From positions 299,264 to 363,263 of the forward strand of contig NZ_JBHIKW010000005.1 in NCBI RefSeq assembly GCF_042138895.1: DNA of 64,000 nucleotides. The letters are read 5' to 3'. Made by a program: the position numbers and the translations under genes. The stretch's first letter is position 1. Every line of letters starts with the position of its first letter. A model generated the notes under the pieces. It was given only the letters and a program-made list of their open reading frames with translations. It was not told the DNA's origin and made no database searches. Positions 27,531-35,373 of this stretch are shown piece after piece. The stretch is from Cedecea selenatireducens. Its GTDB lineage: Bacteria; Pseudomonadota; Gammaproteobacteria; Enterobacterales; Enterobacteriaceae.

Positions 27531-27550
27531 GGGCACTTCGGTGCCCTTTC
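27531..27550 (+). terminator. Terminator of gcvTHP
   Basis: GGGCAC, a TTCG tetraloop and GTGCCC are followed by TTTCTTGTTT, 18 bases after the gcvP stop. The ygfF ribosome site lies only a few bases further, so some read-through could reach it. Confidence 0.85.
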
Positions 27551-27569
27551 TTGTTTCTGGAGAAGACAC

Positions 27570-28313
27570 ATGCAGATAGCTCTGGTTACCGGCGGCAGCC
27601 GGGGAATCGGCAAAGCCACCTCGCTTTTACTGGCCCGGCATGGATATAAAGTGGTGGTTAACTACCTTCGCAATAAGCAGGCTGCGGACGAAGTGGTTAA
27701 TACGATTGTCGCCAGCGGCGGCGAAGCGCTGGCGCTGCGGGCGGATATCGCCGATGAGCTTCAGGTGATGGCGATGTTTGCAGAAATCGATAACGCGTTT
27801 GGGCCGGTGACCGCGCTGGTGAACAATGCCGGGATCCTGTTTCAACAATCGACGATTGAAAATCTGACGGCGGATCGTATTAACCGTGTGCTGACGACTA
27901 ACGTTACCGGATATTTTCTCTGCTGCCGGGAAGCGGTGAAACGCATGGCATATCGACACGGCGGGGAAGGCGGGGCGATTGTTAACGTTTCTTCTGCCGC
28001 GGCCCGTTTAGGGGCCGCGGGAGAATATGTGGACTATGCGGCGTCAAAAGGCGCGGTCGATACTTTGACCACCGGGCTGGCGGTTGAAGTTGCCGCGCAG
28101 GGCATCCGCGTGAACGGCGTGCGGCCTGGCTTTATTTATACCGAAATGCATGCCTCCGGCGGAGAAGCGGGGCGAGTCGATCGGGTGAAAACGGCATTGC
28201 CGATGCAGCGCGGCGGCCAGCCGGAAGAAATAGCAGAAACCATTGTTTGGCTGCTGAGCGAGAAGGCTTCTTACGTGACCGGTACGTTTATTGATGCGGC
28301 AGGTGGGAAATAA
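27570..28313 (+). CDS. ygfF: SDR-family oxidoreductase YgfF
   Basis: Classical short-chain dehydrogenase of 247 aa, the length of E. coli YgfF. The cofactor motif VTGGSRGIGKATSLL is at residues 6-20, NNAG near 87, the catalytic Ser in IVNVSSAAARLG and the YxxxK motif in YVDYAASKG near 155. The substrate is unknown. A CTGGAGAAG ribosome site precedes the ATG. In E. coli this gene also lies near bglA and gcvP; here bglA is separated from it by an inserted redox module. Confidence 0.9.
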   Translation: MQIALVTGGSRGIGKATSLLLARHGYKVVVNYLRNKQAADEVVNTIVASGGEALALRADIADELQVMAMFAEIDNAFGPVTALVNNAGILFQQSTIENLTADRINRVLTTNVTGYFLCCREAVKRMAYRHGGEGGAIVNVSSAAARLGAAGEYVDYAASKGAVDTLTTGLAVEVAAQGIRVNGVRPGFIYTEMHASGGEAGRVDRVKTALPMQRGGQPEEIAETIVWLLSEKASYVTGTFIDAAGGK

Positions 28314-28316
28314 GAT

Positions 28317-28350
28317 CGCTACGCCAGAAGAGGGTGAGACTGGCGTAGCG
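28317..28350. terminator. Bidirectional terminator between ygfF and the redox module
   Basis: CGCTACGCCAG and CTGGCGTAGCG make a perfect 11-bp stem with a 12-base loop, placed between two convergent stop codons (ygfF and the MXKDX gene). Confidence 0.8.
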
Positions 28351-28356
28351 TAAGGC

Positions 28357-28629
28357 TTATTGCTTGCTCATGCTGTCTTTAGCCATACCGTCTTTGGCCA
28401 TGCTGCCTTTGCCCATATGGTCTTTGCTCATGCCGTCTTTCTTCATCCCATCTTTGGACATGCAGTCTTTCTTCATGCCGTCCTTGTTCATGCCATCTTT
28501 ACAGGTGTGGGTCATTTTGCCCATGCCGTCTTTGGCCATAGAATCTTTGCTCATCGAGTCGGCCGCGTTGGCACCGGCAATCCCGAACAGCATGGTGGAG
28601 CACAGCAGGGCAGCGTAGATCTTTTTCAT
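28357..28629 (-). CDS. Secreted Met-rich pentapeptide MXKDX repeat protein
   Basis: Protein of 90 aa with a Sec signal peptide (MKKIYAALLCSTMLFGIAGANA, cleaved before ADS) and a mature part of about 68 residues built almost wholly of Met-x-Lys-Asp-x pentapeptides: about a dozen in-register repeats, with Met every fifth residue and two cysteines (in HTCKDG and KKDCMSK). This is the penta_MxKDx family, whose function is unestablished. A GGAAT ribosome site precedes the ATG at 28629; longer in-frame readings would run into the upstream gene. It is the last gene of an apparent operon behind a Tat-exported molybdenum oxidoreductase (37 bases). Possible roles inferred from composition and context: periplasmic oxidant sponge repaired by the neighbour enzyme, or metal (copper) binding. 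Confidence 0.88.
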   Translation of the reverse strand: MKKIYAALLCSTMLFGIAGANAADSMSKDSMAKDGMGKMTHTCKDGMNKDGMKKDCMSKDGMKKDGMSKDHMGKGSMAKDGMAKDSMSKQ

Positions 28630-28666
28630 TTTTTGATTCCTTACGTTCACAGTGAGATACAGAGAA

Positions 28667-29428
28667 TTAACTACCGCCGAACCAGTTATAGCCCTGGTCT
28701 TCCCAGTAGCCGCCGGGGTAGCGATTAGTGACTTCAATAACCTGAATATGTTTCGGGTTCTTGTAGCCGAGTTTGGTTGGGATGCGCAGTTTCATCGGGT
28801 AGCCGTATTTGCGCGGCAGGACTTTGCCATCCCAGGTTAAAGCAATCAGCGTTTGCGGGTGCAGCGCAGTGGCCATATCGATGCTGGTGTAGTAGTCATC
28901 CGCACATTTAAAGCTGACGTATTTAGCCCGCAGATCCGCGCCAATACCTTTCAGGAACAGGGCAAAGGGCACGCCGCCCCACTTGCCGATGGCGCTCCAG
29001 CCTTCAACGCAGATGTGGCGAGTCACCTGGCTCACCTGCGCCATCTGGTGAAGCTGCGCCAGGGTCCAGGGGCGCTTGTCGGTAATCAGCCCGGCAAGCT
29101 CAAGGCGATAGCTGTCGCCGTTGATATCCGGCGCTTCATCCTCGCCGTAGAAAGCGTTAAACGGGAAGTTAAGGTCGATCATGCTTTCCGGGTAAACCGG
29201 TGCCAGCTGGCTGCCGTTAAACAGCCAGGCCTGAATGCGGTCGTTAAAACGTGAAATCTTGCCGAGCGAGCTTTCAACCGTGGCGTTATCGCTGATATCG
29301 CAGCCGGTTAGCATCGCGATGCCGCCGAGCGTTAAGCCCTGCTTTAAAAAACGACGGCGGCCTTCCTGGGTGAGCTGCTTATTAATCAGCTGCGTCGCTT
29401 CTTTAATGATCTCGTTTTTATCGCTCAT
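28667..29428 (-). CDS. Tat-exported molybdopterin-dependent oxidoreductase (MsrP/sulfite oxidase-like)
   Basis: Protein of 253 aa of the sulfite-oxidase/YedY (MsrP) Mo-cofactor family, much shorter than E. coli MsrP (334). The twin-arginine signal RRRFLKQGLTLGG is at residues 24-36. The Mo-ligand cysteine is C140 in RHICVEGWSAIGKWGG. The ending PKHIQVIEVTNRYPGGYWED is typical of the family. There is no C-terminal dimerisation domain, as in other bacterial YedY-like proteins. A GAGGAAG ribosome site precedes the ATG. It lies 9 bases after a membrane cytochrome b gene, its probable electron donor, and before the Met-rich protein. The substrate is unknown; methionine sulfoxide reduction is the obvious candidate by homology and context. 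Confidence 0.85.
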   Translation of the reverse strand: MSDKNEIIKEATQLINKQLTQEGRRRFLKQGLTLGGIAMLTGCDISDNATVESSLGKISRFNDRIQAWLFNGSQLAPVYPESMIDLNFPFNAFYGEDEAPDINGDSYRLELAGLITDKRPWTLAQLHQMAQVSQVTRHICVEGWSAIGKWGGVPFALFLKGIGADLRAKYVSFKCADDYYTSIDMATALHPQTLIALTWDGKVLPRKYGYPMKLRIPTKLGYKNPKHIQVIEVTNRYPGGYWEDQGYNWFGGS

Positions 29429-29437
29429 GTTTCTTCC

Positions 29438-30049
29438 TCAACGGCCACGGAGCATGGCGAGCAACGTGCGGGGTACCAGCGCCACCATCAGTAGATGAAC
29501 CACCACGAAACCGACCATCGCGGACATGGCATAAAAGTGGATAAACCTCGCCGTGTCGTAGCCGCCAAGCAATTCTCGCAGCAGGGCAAACTGCACGGAT
29601 TTCCACACGACAAGGCCGGAAACAACCAGCAGCAGGCTGTCGGCGATAACGAACAGATAGGCCGCCTTTTGCACCATGTTGTAATGGCTGAGGTCGGCGT
29701 GGGCTAATCTCCCCCGCAGCGCCGCAAAGGCATCCTGGAAGAATTCACGAGGTGAAAGAGGCCAGTATTTCTGCCTGAAGCGGCCGCTGAAGAGATTGCA
29801 CAGCAGGTAAATCATGCCGTTGACCGCAAACAGCCACATCCCGGCGAAGTGCCACTGCAGCGCGCCGCCCAGCCAGCCGCCGAGGGTAAGTTCATTGGCA
29901 AACTGAAAATTAAACAGCGGAGAGGCGTTATAAATGCGCCAGCCGCTGGTGACCATAATCAGCATCGCCAGCGCATTCAGCCAGTGGCAGAGCCTCAGCC
30001 ATAAAGGGTGAATGAGCGGTGGGGCGGTATGCAGCGTTGAGCTTTCCAT
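29438..30049 (-). CDS. Membrane cytochrome b/b6-type electron-transfer subunit
   Basis: Integral membrane protein of 203 aa with about four transmembrane helices and candidate haem-b histidines in LWLRLCHWLNALAM, LQWHFAGMWLFAVNG, and HFYAMSAMVGFVVVHLLMV. It belongs to the cytochrome b561/Ni-hydrogenase b-type superfamily and is not a close MsrQ/YedZ match by eye. The start at 30049 (MESSTLHTAPPLIHPLWLR) has a GAGGAAG ribosome site; an ATG 21 codons upstream is possible. It probably passes quinol electrons to the periplasmic molybdoenzyme encoded next. First gene of the minus-strand operon, divergent from the two-component system. Confidence 0.82.
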   Translation of the reverse strand: MESSTLHTAPPLIHPLWLRLCHWLNALAMLIMVTSGWRIYNASPLFNFQFANELTLGGWLGGALQWHFAGMWLFAVNGMIYLLCNLFSGRFRQKYWPLSPREFFQDAFAALRGRLAHADLSHYNMVQKAAYLFVIADSLLLVVSGLVVWKSVQFALLRELLGGYDTARFIHFYAMSAMVGFVVVHLLMVALVPRTLLAMLRGR

Positions 30050-30132
30050 CGTCCGGCTTCCTCGTGATTCGATGCAGCGAGTATTGGCCGGATTTGTTCC
30101 CGATTGCCTCACGCAAAGTTAAATTAAATGTG

Positions 30133-30155
30133 ACAACTTAACCGACGCGAGTTGT
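30133..30155. promoter_or_regulatory. Inverted repeat in the divergent promoter
   Basis: ACAACT and AGTTGT are perfect 6-base arms with an 11-base gap, lying in the 145 bases between the cytochrome b gene (minus) and the response regulator gene (plus). The position suits an operator for the response regulator controlling both directions; this is inference. Confidence 0.35.
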
Positions 30156-30194
30156 GTAAACTTTGGTTATGCCAGGCGTGTGGGGACGGACAAA

Positions 30195-30908
30195 GTGAAT
30201 CAGGCAAAAAAAATCTTAATCGTGGAAGACGACGAGAATATCGCCGAGCTTTTGCAGCTGCATCTGCGGGAAGAAGGCTTTGAAATCGTTCATGCCGCCG
30301 ACGGCAATGTCGGGCTGGAAAAGCTGAGACAGGGCGGCTGGGATGCACTAATCCTCGATTTGATGCTGCCCGGCGTCGATGGCCTCGAGATTTGCCGTTT
30401 TGCCAGAAGCATGACGCGCTACACGCCGATTATCATGATCAGCGCCCGCTCCAGCGAAACGCACCGCGTGCTTGGGCTTGAGCTGGGCGCGGACGATTAT
30501 CTGGCAAAACCGTTTTCAATGCTTGAGCTGGTGGCCCGCGTGAAGGCGCTGTTCCGCCGCCAGGAGGCCATGAGCCAGAACCTTAAGATAGATGCCGGGA
30601 CTTTGACCTTTGGCCCGCTTTCTATTGACCCTCTGGCCAGAGACGTTCGCCTGAATCAACTGCCGGTAGAGCTAACTCCGCGTGAGTTCGACCTGCTCTA
30701 TTTCTTCGCCCGCAATCCGGACAAAGTGTTTTCGCGGCTGAATCTGCTCAACCAGGTCTGGGGCTATCAGCACGAAGGCTACGAGCACACCGTTAACACC
30801 CACATCAACCGCCTGCGCATTAAGATTGAAGACAACCCGGCGGAGCCGAATTTTATCCGCACCGTGTGGGGTAAAGGCTACAAATTTACCGCCCTGATAC
30901 GTGAGTAA
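30195..30908 (+). CDS. OmpR-family response regulator
   Basis: Response regulator of 237 aa. Receiver domain: acidic pair in ILIVEDDENIAEL, phosphoacceptor D55 in ALILDLMLPGVDG, Thr/Ser in IIMISARSS, and Lys in DDYLAKPFSM. The C-terminal winged helix (about 140-235) contains LTPREFDLLYFFARNPDKVFSR and VNTHINRLRIKIED with IRTVWGKGYKF. I chose the GTG at 30195 (MNQAKKILIVEDD) with GGGGA 8 bases upstream; a GTG at 30180 would add five residues. It overlaps or abuts the kinase gene. It is divergent from the cytochrome/Mo-oxidoreductase/MXKDX operon, so it most likely controls that operon. Confidence 0.9.
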   Translation: MNQAKKILIVEDDENIAELLQLHLREEGFEIVHAADGNVGLEKLRQGGWDALILDLMLPGVDGLEICRFARSMTRYTPIIMISARSSETHRVLGLELGADDYLAKPFSMLELVARVKALFRRQEAMSQNLKIDAGTLTFGPLSIDPLARDVRLNQLPVELTPREFDLLYFFARNPDKVFSRLNLLNQVWGYQHEGYEHTVNTHINRLRIKIEDNPAEPNFIRTVWGKGYKFTALIRE

Positions 30909-30912
30909 CCCT

Positions 30913-32379
30913 ATGCGAATTCTTACGCTTTCCCGGCGCCTGACGCTGGTTTTTGCCGTGCTGCTGCTGACCGCCTGCGCCTTTTTGGGCTGGCTGCAGG
31001 TCCGTACCAGTACGCAGTACAGCCAGGCCGTTATCCAGCAACTTTCCGGTGACCTGGCTCAGCACATCAACCAAAGCTACCCGCTGCTTGGGCAGGATGG
31101 GCTGAACAAAGACTCGGTGCGAACGCTGTTCGATCACCTGATGGCGGTGAATCCCAGCGTGGAGGTTTACCTGCTGGATAAGCAAGGCAACATTATTGGT
31201 GATGCGGCTCCGGATGGGCATATAAAGCGTCATCAGGTCGATCTCGCGCCGCTTCAGGCCGCGCTGAAAGGCGATAAGTTCCCGCTTTACGGCGATGACC
31301 CACGCAGCCTTGATGGGCAAAAGGTATTTAGCGTGGCGCCGATGCTGCGCGACGGCAAGCTGGAAGGCTATTTGTACGTGGTATTGCTGGGGGAAACCTA
31401 TAATCAGCTCGCCAACAGCGCCCAGTTTGATGCTGTCCTGAAGCTCAGCCTGCTGTTGTTGAGCCTGATCTGCGTGCTGGGGCTGGTGGTTGGCGGCCTG
31501 GCGTTCCGTTGGATCACGCGCCCGCTACGCGAACTTTCGCAGCACGTTAAGGCCCTGGAATCGGGTGGTATGGCAGAAATGCAGGCGATGGCGGCGCTCC
31601 CGCAAAATCCACAGCAGGACGGGGATGAGCTTGCCCAACTCCGTCACGGGGTGATTGCTATGGCGGGGAGAATCTCCGAGCAGTGGCACAGCCTGACGCA
31701 GCAGGATCAGCTGCGGCGCGAGTTTATCGCCAATATATCTCATGACCTGCGCACTCCGCTGACGTCGCTGCATGGCTATCTTGAAAGCCTGTCGGTAATG
31801 TCGGCCACCCTGAGCGAGGCCGATAAAAAACGTTATCTGGATATCGCCCTCGCGCAAAGCCAGAAGGTGGGCGCGCTGGCGCAGTCGCTGTTTGAGCTGG
31901 CCCGCCTGGAATATGGCGTGGTGAAGCCGCACAAGGAGAGTTTCTCTATCAGCGAACTGCTGCAGGATGTTTTCCAGAAATTTGAGCTACCGGCGCAGAC
32001 TCGCCAACTTGAGCTTTTGGCTGACATCCAGCCTGGATTGCCGCTGATTGAAGCCGATGTCAGCATGATTGAGCGTGTGCTGACCAATCTGTTGGACAAC
32101 GCGATCCGCCATACGCCGGACAAAGGCGTGATTTCGGTCCGGCTATGGAAAGAGCTGGATAAAGTGATGGTGCAGGTCAGCGACAGCGGGCCGGGTATTC
32201 CGCAGGAGCTCAAAGAAGGGCTGTTTGTAAGGCCATCGATTGTGCATCAGTCCCGGCTCAGGGTCGGCGGGCTTGGCCTGATGATCGTCCGACAGATGCT
32301 GCAGCTTCACGGCAGCGATATTTCCCTGGTCGACCTGCCGCAGCGCGGAGCCTGTTTCCGGTTTGGCCTGCCCGTTTAA
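30913..32379 (+). CDS. Sensor histidine kinase of the redox module
   Basis: Membrane histidine kinase of 488 aa. Transmembrane helices lie at about residues 10-30 and 175-198, enclosing a periplasmic sensor of about 145 residues. A HAMP domain follows, then HisKA with the phospho-histidine H277 in EFIANISHDLRTPLTSLHGY, and HATPase_c with N box NLLDNAIRHTPD, G1 DSGPGIP and G2 GGLGLMIVRQ. The ATG at 30913 was chosen; a GTG at 30901, overlapping the regulator stop, would add four residues. Its signal is unknown, but the genetic link to a periplasmic Mo enzyme and a Met-rich protein suggests oxidant or thiol/metal stress. Confidence 0.9.
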   Translation: MRILTLSRRLTLVFAVLLLTACAFLGWLQVRTSTQYSQAVIQQLSGDLAQHINQSYPLLGQDGLNKDSVRTLFDHLMAVNPSVEVYLLDKQGNIIGDAAPDGHIKRHQVDLAPLQAALKGDKFPLYGDDPRSLDGQKVFSVAPMLRDGKLEGYLYVVLLGETYNQLANSAQFDAVLKLSLLLLSLICVLGLVVGGLAFRWITRPLRELSQHVKALESGGMAEMQAMAALPQNPQQDGDELAQLRHGVIAMAGRISEQWHSLTQQDQLRREFIANISHDLRTPLTSLHGYLESLSVMSATLSEADKKRYLDIALAQSQKVGALAQSLFELARLEYGVVKPHKESFSISELLQDVFQKFELPAQTRQLELLADIQPGLPLIEADVSMIERVLTNLLDNAIRHTPDKGVISVRLWKELDKVMVQVSDSGPGIPQELKEGLFVRPSIVHQSRLRVGGLGLMIVRQMLQLHGSDISLVDLPQRGACFRFGLPV

Positions 32380-32385
32380 ACAACA

Positions 32386-32406
32386 AAGGCGCCATAACGG
32401 CGCCTT
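32386..32406. terminator. Bidirectional terminator between the kinase gene and bglA
   Basis: AAGGCGCC and GGCGCCTT pair over an ATAAC loop between two convergent stop codons. Confidence 0.8.
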
Positions 32407-32410
32407 CTAC

Positions 32411-33844
32411 TTAGAGATTCTCGCCGTTGCTGGCTATCACTTCTTTGTACCAGTTGAAGCTCTTTTTACGGGAGCGAGACATATCGCCGGTGCCGTCGTC
32501 GTGTTTGTTCACGTAGATAAAGCCGTAGCGCTTGCTGTACTGGCCGGTGGTAAACGACACGCAGTCGATGCAGCCCCATGGCGTATAGCCCATCAGGTCC
32601 ACTCCATCGTAGGTCACGGCTTTTTTCAATTCTTCAACGTGAGCACGCAGGTAATCAATACGGTAGTCATCGTTGATGGAGCCGTCGGCTTCGACCTTGT
32701 CGTAAGCGCCAAAGCCGTTTTCTACGATGAACAGCGGCTTCTGATAACGCTCATACAGTTCGCACAGCGCATAGCGCAGGCCAACCGGGTCAATCTGCCA
32801 GCCCCAGTCGGAGGCTTTGACATGCGGATTTGGCACGCTGCCCTGGAAGCCGGAAAGTGCATCGCCGCTGCCGCCCTCGGCCTGAACGGCATTAGTCATG
32901 TAGTAGCTAAACCCGAGGTAATCGCAAACACCCTCGCGCAGGATCTGCTCGTCACCGGCTTCCATTTTGATGTTGAATTCGCGGCGTTCCCACTCGTTCA
33001 GCACGTAAGAAGGGTAATAGCCACGCAGCTGCACGTCGGTAAACACGTAACGCTCGCGCATCGACTCCTGGGCGTACATCTGATCTTCTGGCTTACAGGA
33101 GAAGGCGTACAGCGGCACCATCGCCAGCATGCAGCCAATCTTCATTTCCGGGTTGATGCGGTGGCCGATTTTCACCGCCATTGCGCTCGCCACAAACTGG
33201 TGGTGCAGCACCTGGTACATCACCTCTTCCGGGTTGTCGTGCTCGGTGTAAACCACGCCAGAGCAGCAGTAGCCGAACAGCGGCGCGCGCCAGTTACGCT
33301 GGTTGTTGATTTCGTTAAACGTCATCCAGTACTTCACTTTGCTCTTGTAGCGCTCGAACACGACCTCGGCGAAACGAACAAAGAAATCGACCACTTTACG
33401 GCTGGTCCAGCCGCCGTATTCGGTGACCAGATGGTGCGGCATTTCGAAGTGGGAGAGGGTGATAACCGGCTCGATGTTGTACTTCAGCAGCTCATCGAAC
33501 ATGTCATCGTAGAACTTCAGGCCGGCTTCATTAGGCTGCAGTTCGTCGCCATTAGGGAAAATACGGGTCCAGGCAATCGAGGTGCGGAAGCACTTGAAGC
33601 CCATTTCGGCGAAAAGCTTGATGTCTTCTTTGTAGCGGCCATGAAAATCAATTGCTTCATGGTTCGGATAATATTTACCGGGTACAACCTGCTGAGTAAT
33701 CTCACGAGGCACGCCGTGGGCGCCTCCCGTCAGTACGTCACAAATGCTTGGGCCTTTACCGTCTTTGTTCCAGCCGCCTTCTACCTGGTGAGCGGCAACC
33801 GCGCCGCCCCATAAAAAGTCCTTCGGTAACTTCAGTTGTTTCAT
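32411..33844 (-). CDS. bglA: 6-Phospho-beta-glucosidase BglA
   Basis: GH1 family enzyme of 477 aa (E. coli BglA 479) that hydrolyses PTS-imported phosphorylated beta-glucosides such as arbutin phosphate. The N-terminal GH1 signature FLWGGAVAAHQVEGGWN, the acid/base Glu in WMTFNEINNQRNW (about residue 178) and the nucleophile Glu in LFIVENGFGAYD (about 375) are present; the KxY-type phosphate-binding C-terminus (KRYGFIYVNKHDD, SRSRKKSFNWY) fits the phospho-specific branch. No PTS permease gene is adjacent. The gene upstream on the same strand is an RpiR-type regulator. Confidence 0.96.
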   Translation of the reverse strand: MKQLKLPKDFLWGGAVAAHQVEGGWNKDGKGPSICDVLTGGAHGVPREITQQVVPGKYYPNHEAIDFHGRYKEDIKLFAEMGFKCFRTSIAWTRIFPNGDELQPNEAGLKFYDDMFDELLKYNIEPVITLSHFEMPHHLVTEYGGWTSRKVVDFFVRFAEVVFERYKSKVKYWMTFNEINNQRNWRAPLFGYCCSGVVYTEHDNPEEVMYQVLHHQFVASAMAVKIGHRINPEMKIGCMLAMVPLYAFSCKPEDQMYAQESMRERYVFTDVQLRGYYPSYVLNEWERREFNIKMEAGDEQILREGVCDYLGFSYYMTNAVQAEGGSGDALSGFQGSVPNPHVKASDWGWQIDPVGLRYALCELYERYQKPLFIVENGFGAYDKVEADGSINDDYRIDYLRAHVEELKKAVTYDGVDLMGYTPWGCIDCVSFTTGQYSKRYGFIYVNKHDDGTGDMSRSRKKSFNWYKEVIASNGENL

Positions 33845-33973
33845 ATTATTTCATCTCATCGTTAGCGCAGGAAATAATGTGCGTTGAATCACACTGTGGC
33901 GCTGAATGTATTATTTCTGTTTTCGAGTCTAACAAATGAAATGGGATTGTCACGATATAACAAATAGCGTGAA

Positions 33974-33989
33974 TTGTGATTTGTCACAA
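33974..33989. promoter_or_regulatory. Perfect palindrome upstream of bglA
   Basis: TTGTGA-TTTG-TCACAA is a perfect 6+4+6 inverted repeat, 130 bases before bglA and just behind the regulator gene. The half-sites resemble CRP half-sites, but the 4-base spacer is two bases short of the CRP consensus, so an RpiR-family operator is an alternative. Positions 33845-34008 hold no gene. Confidence 0.35.
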
Positions 33990-34008
33990 ATAAAAAACAG
34001 GGTGTTTT

Positions 34009-34737
34009 TTATAGCATTCTTTTTGCCAGACGGCGGCCAATGGTTTCAAGAATATAAATAACGGGAATTTGTGTAGTGATGTCATAAACCCCGGCAATAC
34101 GTACCGGTGGAATATGCCAGGAAATATTAAAGTCGGCTAACTTAGCCAGCGACGAGTTCTCATGGCTGGTGATAGACATCACTTTACAGTGGTGAAGGCT
34201 GAACTGGCTGGCAAAGCGTAAGATCTCTTCCGTCTCGCCGGAAACCGAAAGTACAATAGCCAGCGCGTTACGTGCCATATCGTTGGTAACCGGAAAATAA
34301 GGATCGTCGATATGGTTACTGAATTTACCGACGTTAGAAAAGAAGCGTGCGCCGTATTTTGCTAATGCACCTGAAGTTCCCGCACCGACAAAAATAATAC
34401 GCTCAGATGAACATATAATATCTACCGCGTGGTCGATGAGAGTATCAAATTCTTCGTTATTGGTGCTTTTAAAAAAGCTGATGATTTCGCTGCTGCCGAA
34501 ATTAGCTGGCTGAGATTCCGTTTGCTCCAGATATAATTTAAAGCGAACGCGAAACTCGGAATACCCCTCACAGTTGAGCTTGCGGCAAAAACGCAGCACG
34601 GTGGTGGTGGAGACGCCTGCGGCATCTGCCAGCTCACGGATGGTCATGTACATCACTTTGTCTTTGTTTTTAATGACAAAGTTGTAGACCATCATTTCCA
34701 GACCGTTCAGGTTGGCGATTGCCGCGTGGGTAAACAT
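34009..34737 (-). CDS. MurR/RpiR-family sugar-phosphate regulator
   Basis: Protein of 242 aa with an N-terminal HTH_6 domain (residues 1-75; TIRELADAAGVSTTTVLRFCRKLNCEGYSEFR) and a C-terminal SIS domain (about 100-225; SERIIFVGAGTSGALAKYGARFFSNVGK) that binds phosphosugars. A GGAAGAGAG ribosome site precedes the ATG. It lies 164 bases upstream of bglA on the same strand, so control of 6-phospho-beta-glucoside use is a reasonable guess. No E. coli gene sits at this position. Confidence 0.85.
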   Translation of the reverse strand: MFTHAAIANLNGLEMMVYNFVIKNKDKVMYMTIRELADAAGVSTTTVLRFCRKLNCEGYSEFRVRFKLYLEQTESQPANFGSSEIISFFKSTNNEEFDTLIDHAVDIICSSERIIFVGAGTSGALAKYGARFFSNVGKFSNHIDDPYFPVTNDMARNALAIVLSVSGETEEILRFASQFSLHHCKVMSITSHENSSLAKLADFNISWHIPPVRIAGVYDITTQIPVIYILETIGRRLAKRML

Positions 34738-34779
34738 ACTCTCTCTTCCTGCTGAGTCGACTTTTGCTAACGGCCAGGG

Positions 34780-35373
34780 CTAACGCAGCCAGCCTTTCTC
34801 GTGTGCCAGATATAATTGGCGCTCGACATGTTGCCATAATTCCGGCCAGCTTTCTCCCACCTGTGCGTTACGGGTTAATACCTGCTGCAGGGAAATATTA
34901 TTCTCCCGCCAGCTTTGCCCTTCGTTATGCAGATTCAGCAGGATAGGCAAAATACGATCCAGCGCTCCGGCAAAACGAGCATCAGGGCTGGTGCCCGACT
35001 CATATTCTTCCCACAGCGCAAGGAATTGTGGCCCCTGTGGCGCGGGTAATAAACCAAACAGGCGGCTAGCGGCCGCGGCTTCTTTGTCGGCTATGGCTTC
35101 ACGGGCGGCAATGTCGTAAACCAGCACATCGCCAACGTCGATCTCCACGATGTCATGCAGCAGCGCCATCTGAATCACTCGCTGAATATTCACGTCTTCC
35201 CTGGCCCAGGGTGCAAGGCTCATCGCCGCCAGGGCAAAATGCCAGCTGTGCTCCGCGGAATTCTCATGGCGTTCATGGCCGATGATTTTGGTACGGCGCT
35301 GAACCAGCTTGAGCTTATCGATCTCCATCAAAAAATGGATGACCTCACTCATCTCGCCAAATGCCTGTTGCAT
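34780..35373 (-). CDS. HD-domain phosphohydrolase (HDDC2/5'-deoxynucleotidase-like)
   Basis: HD-superfamily metal-dependent phosphohydrolase of 197 aa. The metal-binding pattern is visible as H in ERHENSAEHSWHFAL (about 33-47), the HD pair in MALLHDIVEIDVGDVLVYD (about 70-88), and the distal Asp in FAGALDRILPILLNLHN (about 139). This layout is that of YfbR/HDDC2-type nucleoside 5'-monophosphatases, but the sequence is not an orthologue of E. coli YfbR by eye. An AGGA ribosome site precedes the ATG. It is upstream of the RpiR gene by 42 bases on the same strand, so the two may share a transcript. Confidence 0.8.
   Translation of the reverse strand: MQQAFGEMSEVIHFLMEIDKLKLVQRRTKIIGHERHENSAEHSWHFALAAMSLAPWAREDVNIQRVIQMALLHDIVEIDVGDVLVYDIAAREAIADKEAAAASRLFGLLPAPQGPQFLALWEEYESGTSPDARFAGALDRILPILLNLHNEGQSWRENNISLQQVLTRNAQVGESWPELWQHVERQLYLAHEKGWLR

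Noticed and set aside
24849..27569. 906-codon open frame on the strand opposite gcvP
   Set aside because: It is a shadow of the strongly biased gcvP codons; His/Arg/Val-rich translation with no family motif, while gcvP is certain.
28360..28728. Direct 15-bp-like DNA repeats that could suggest a CRISPR or minisatellite, and plus-strand frames there
   Set aside because: The periodicity is explained by the MXKDX pentapeptide codons of the minus-strand gene; there are no spacers.
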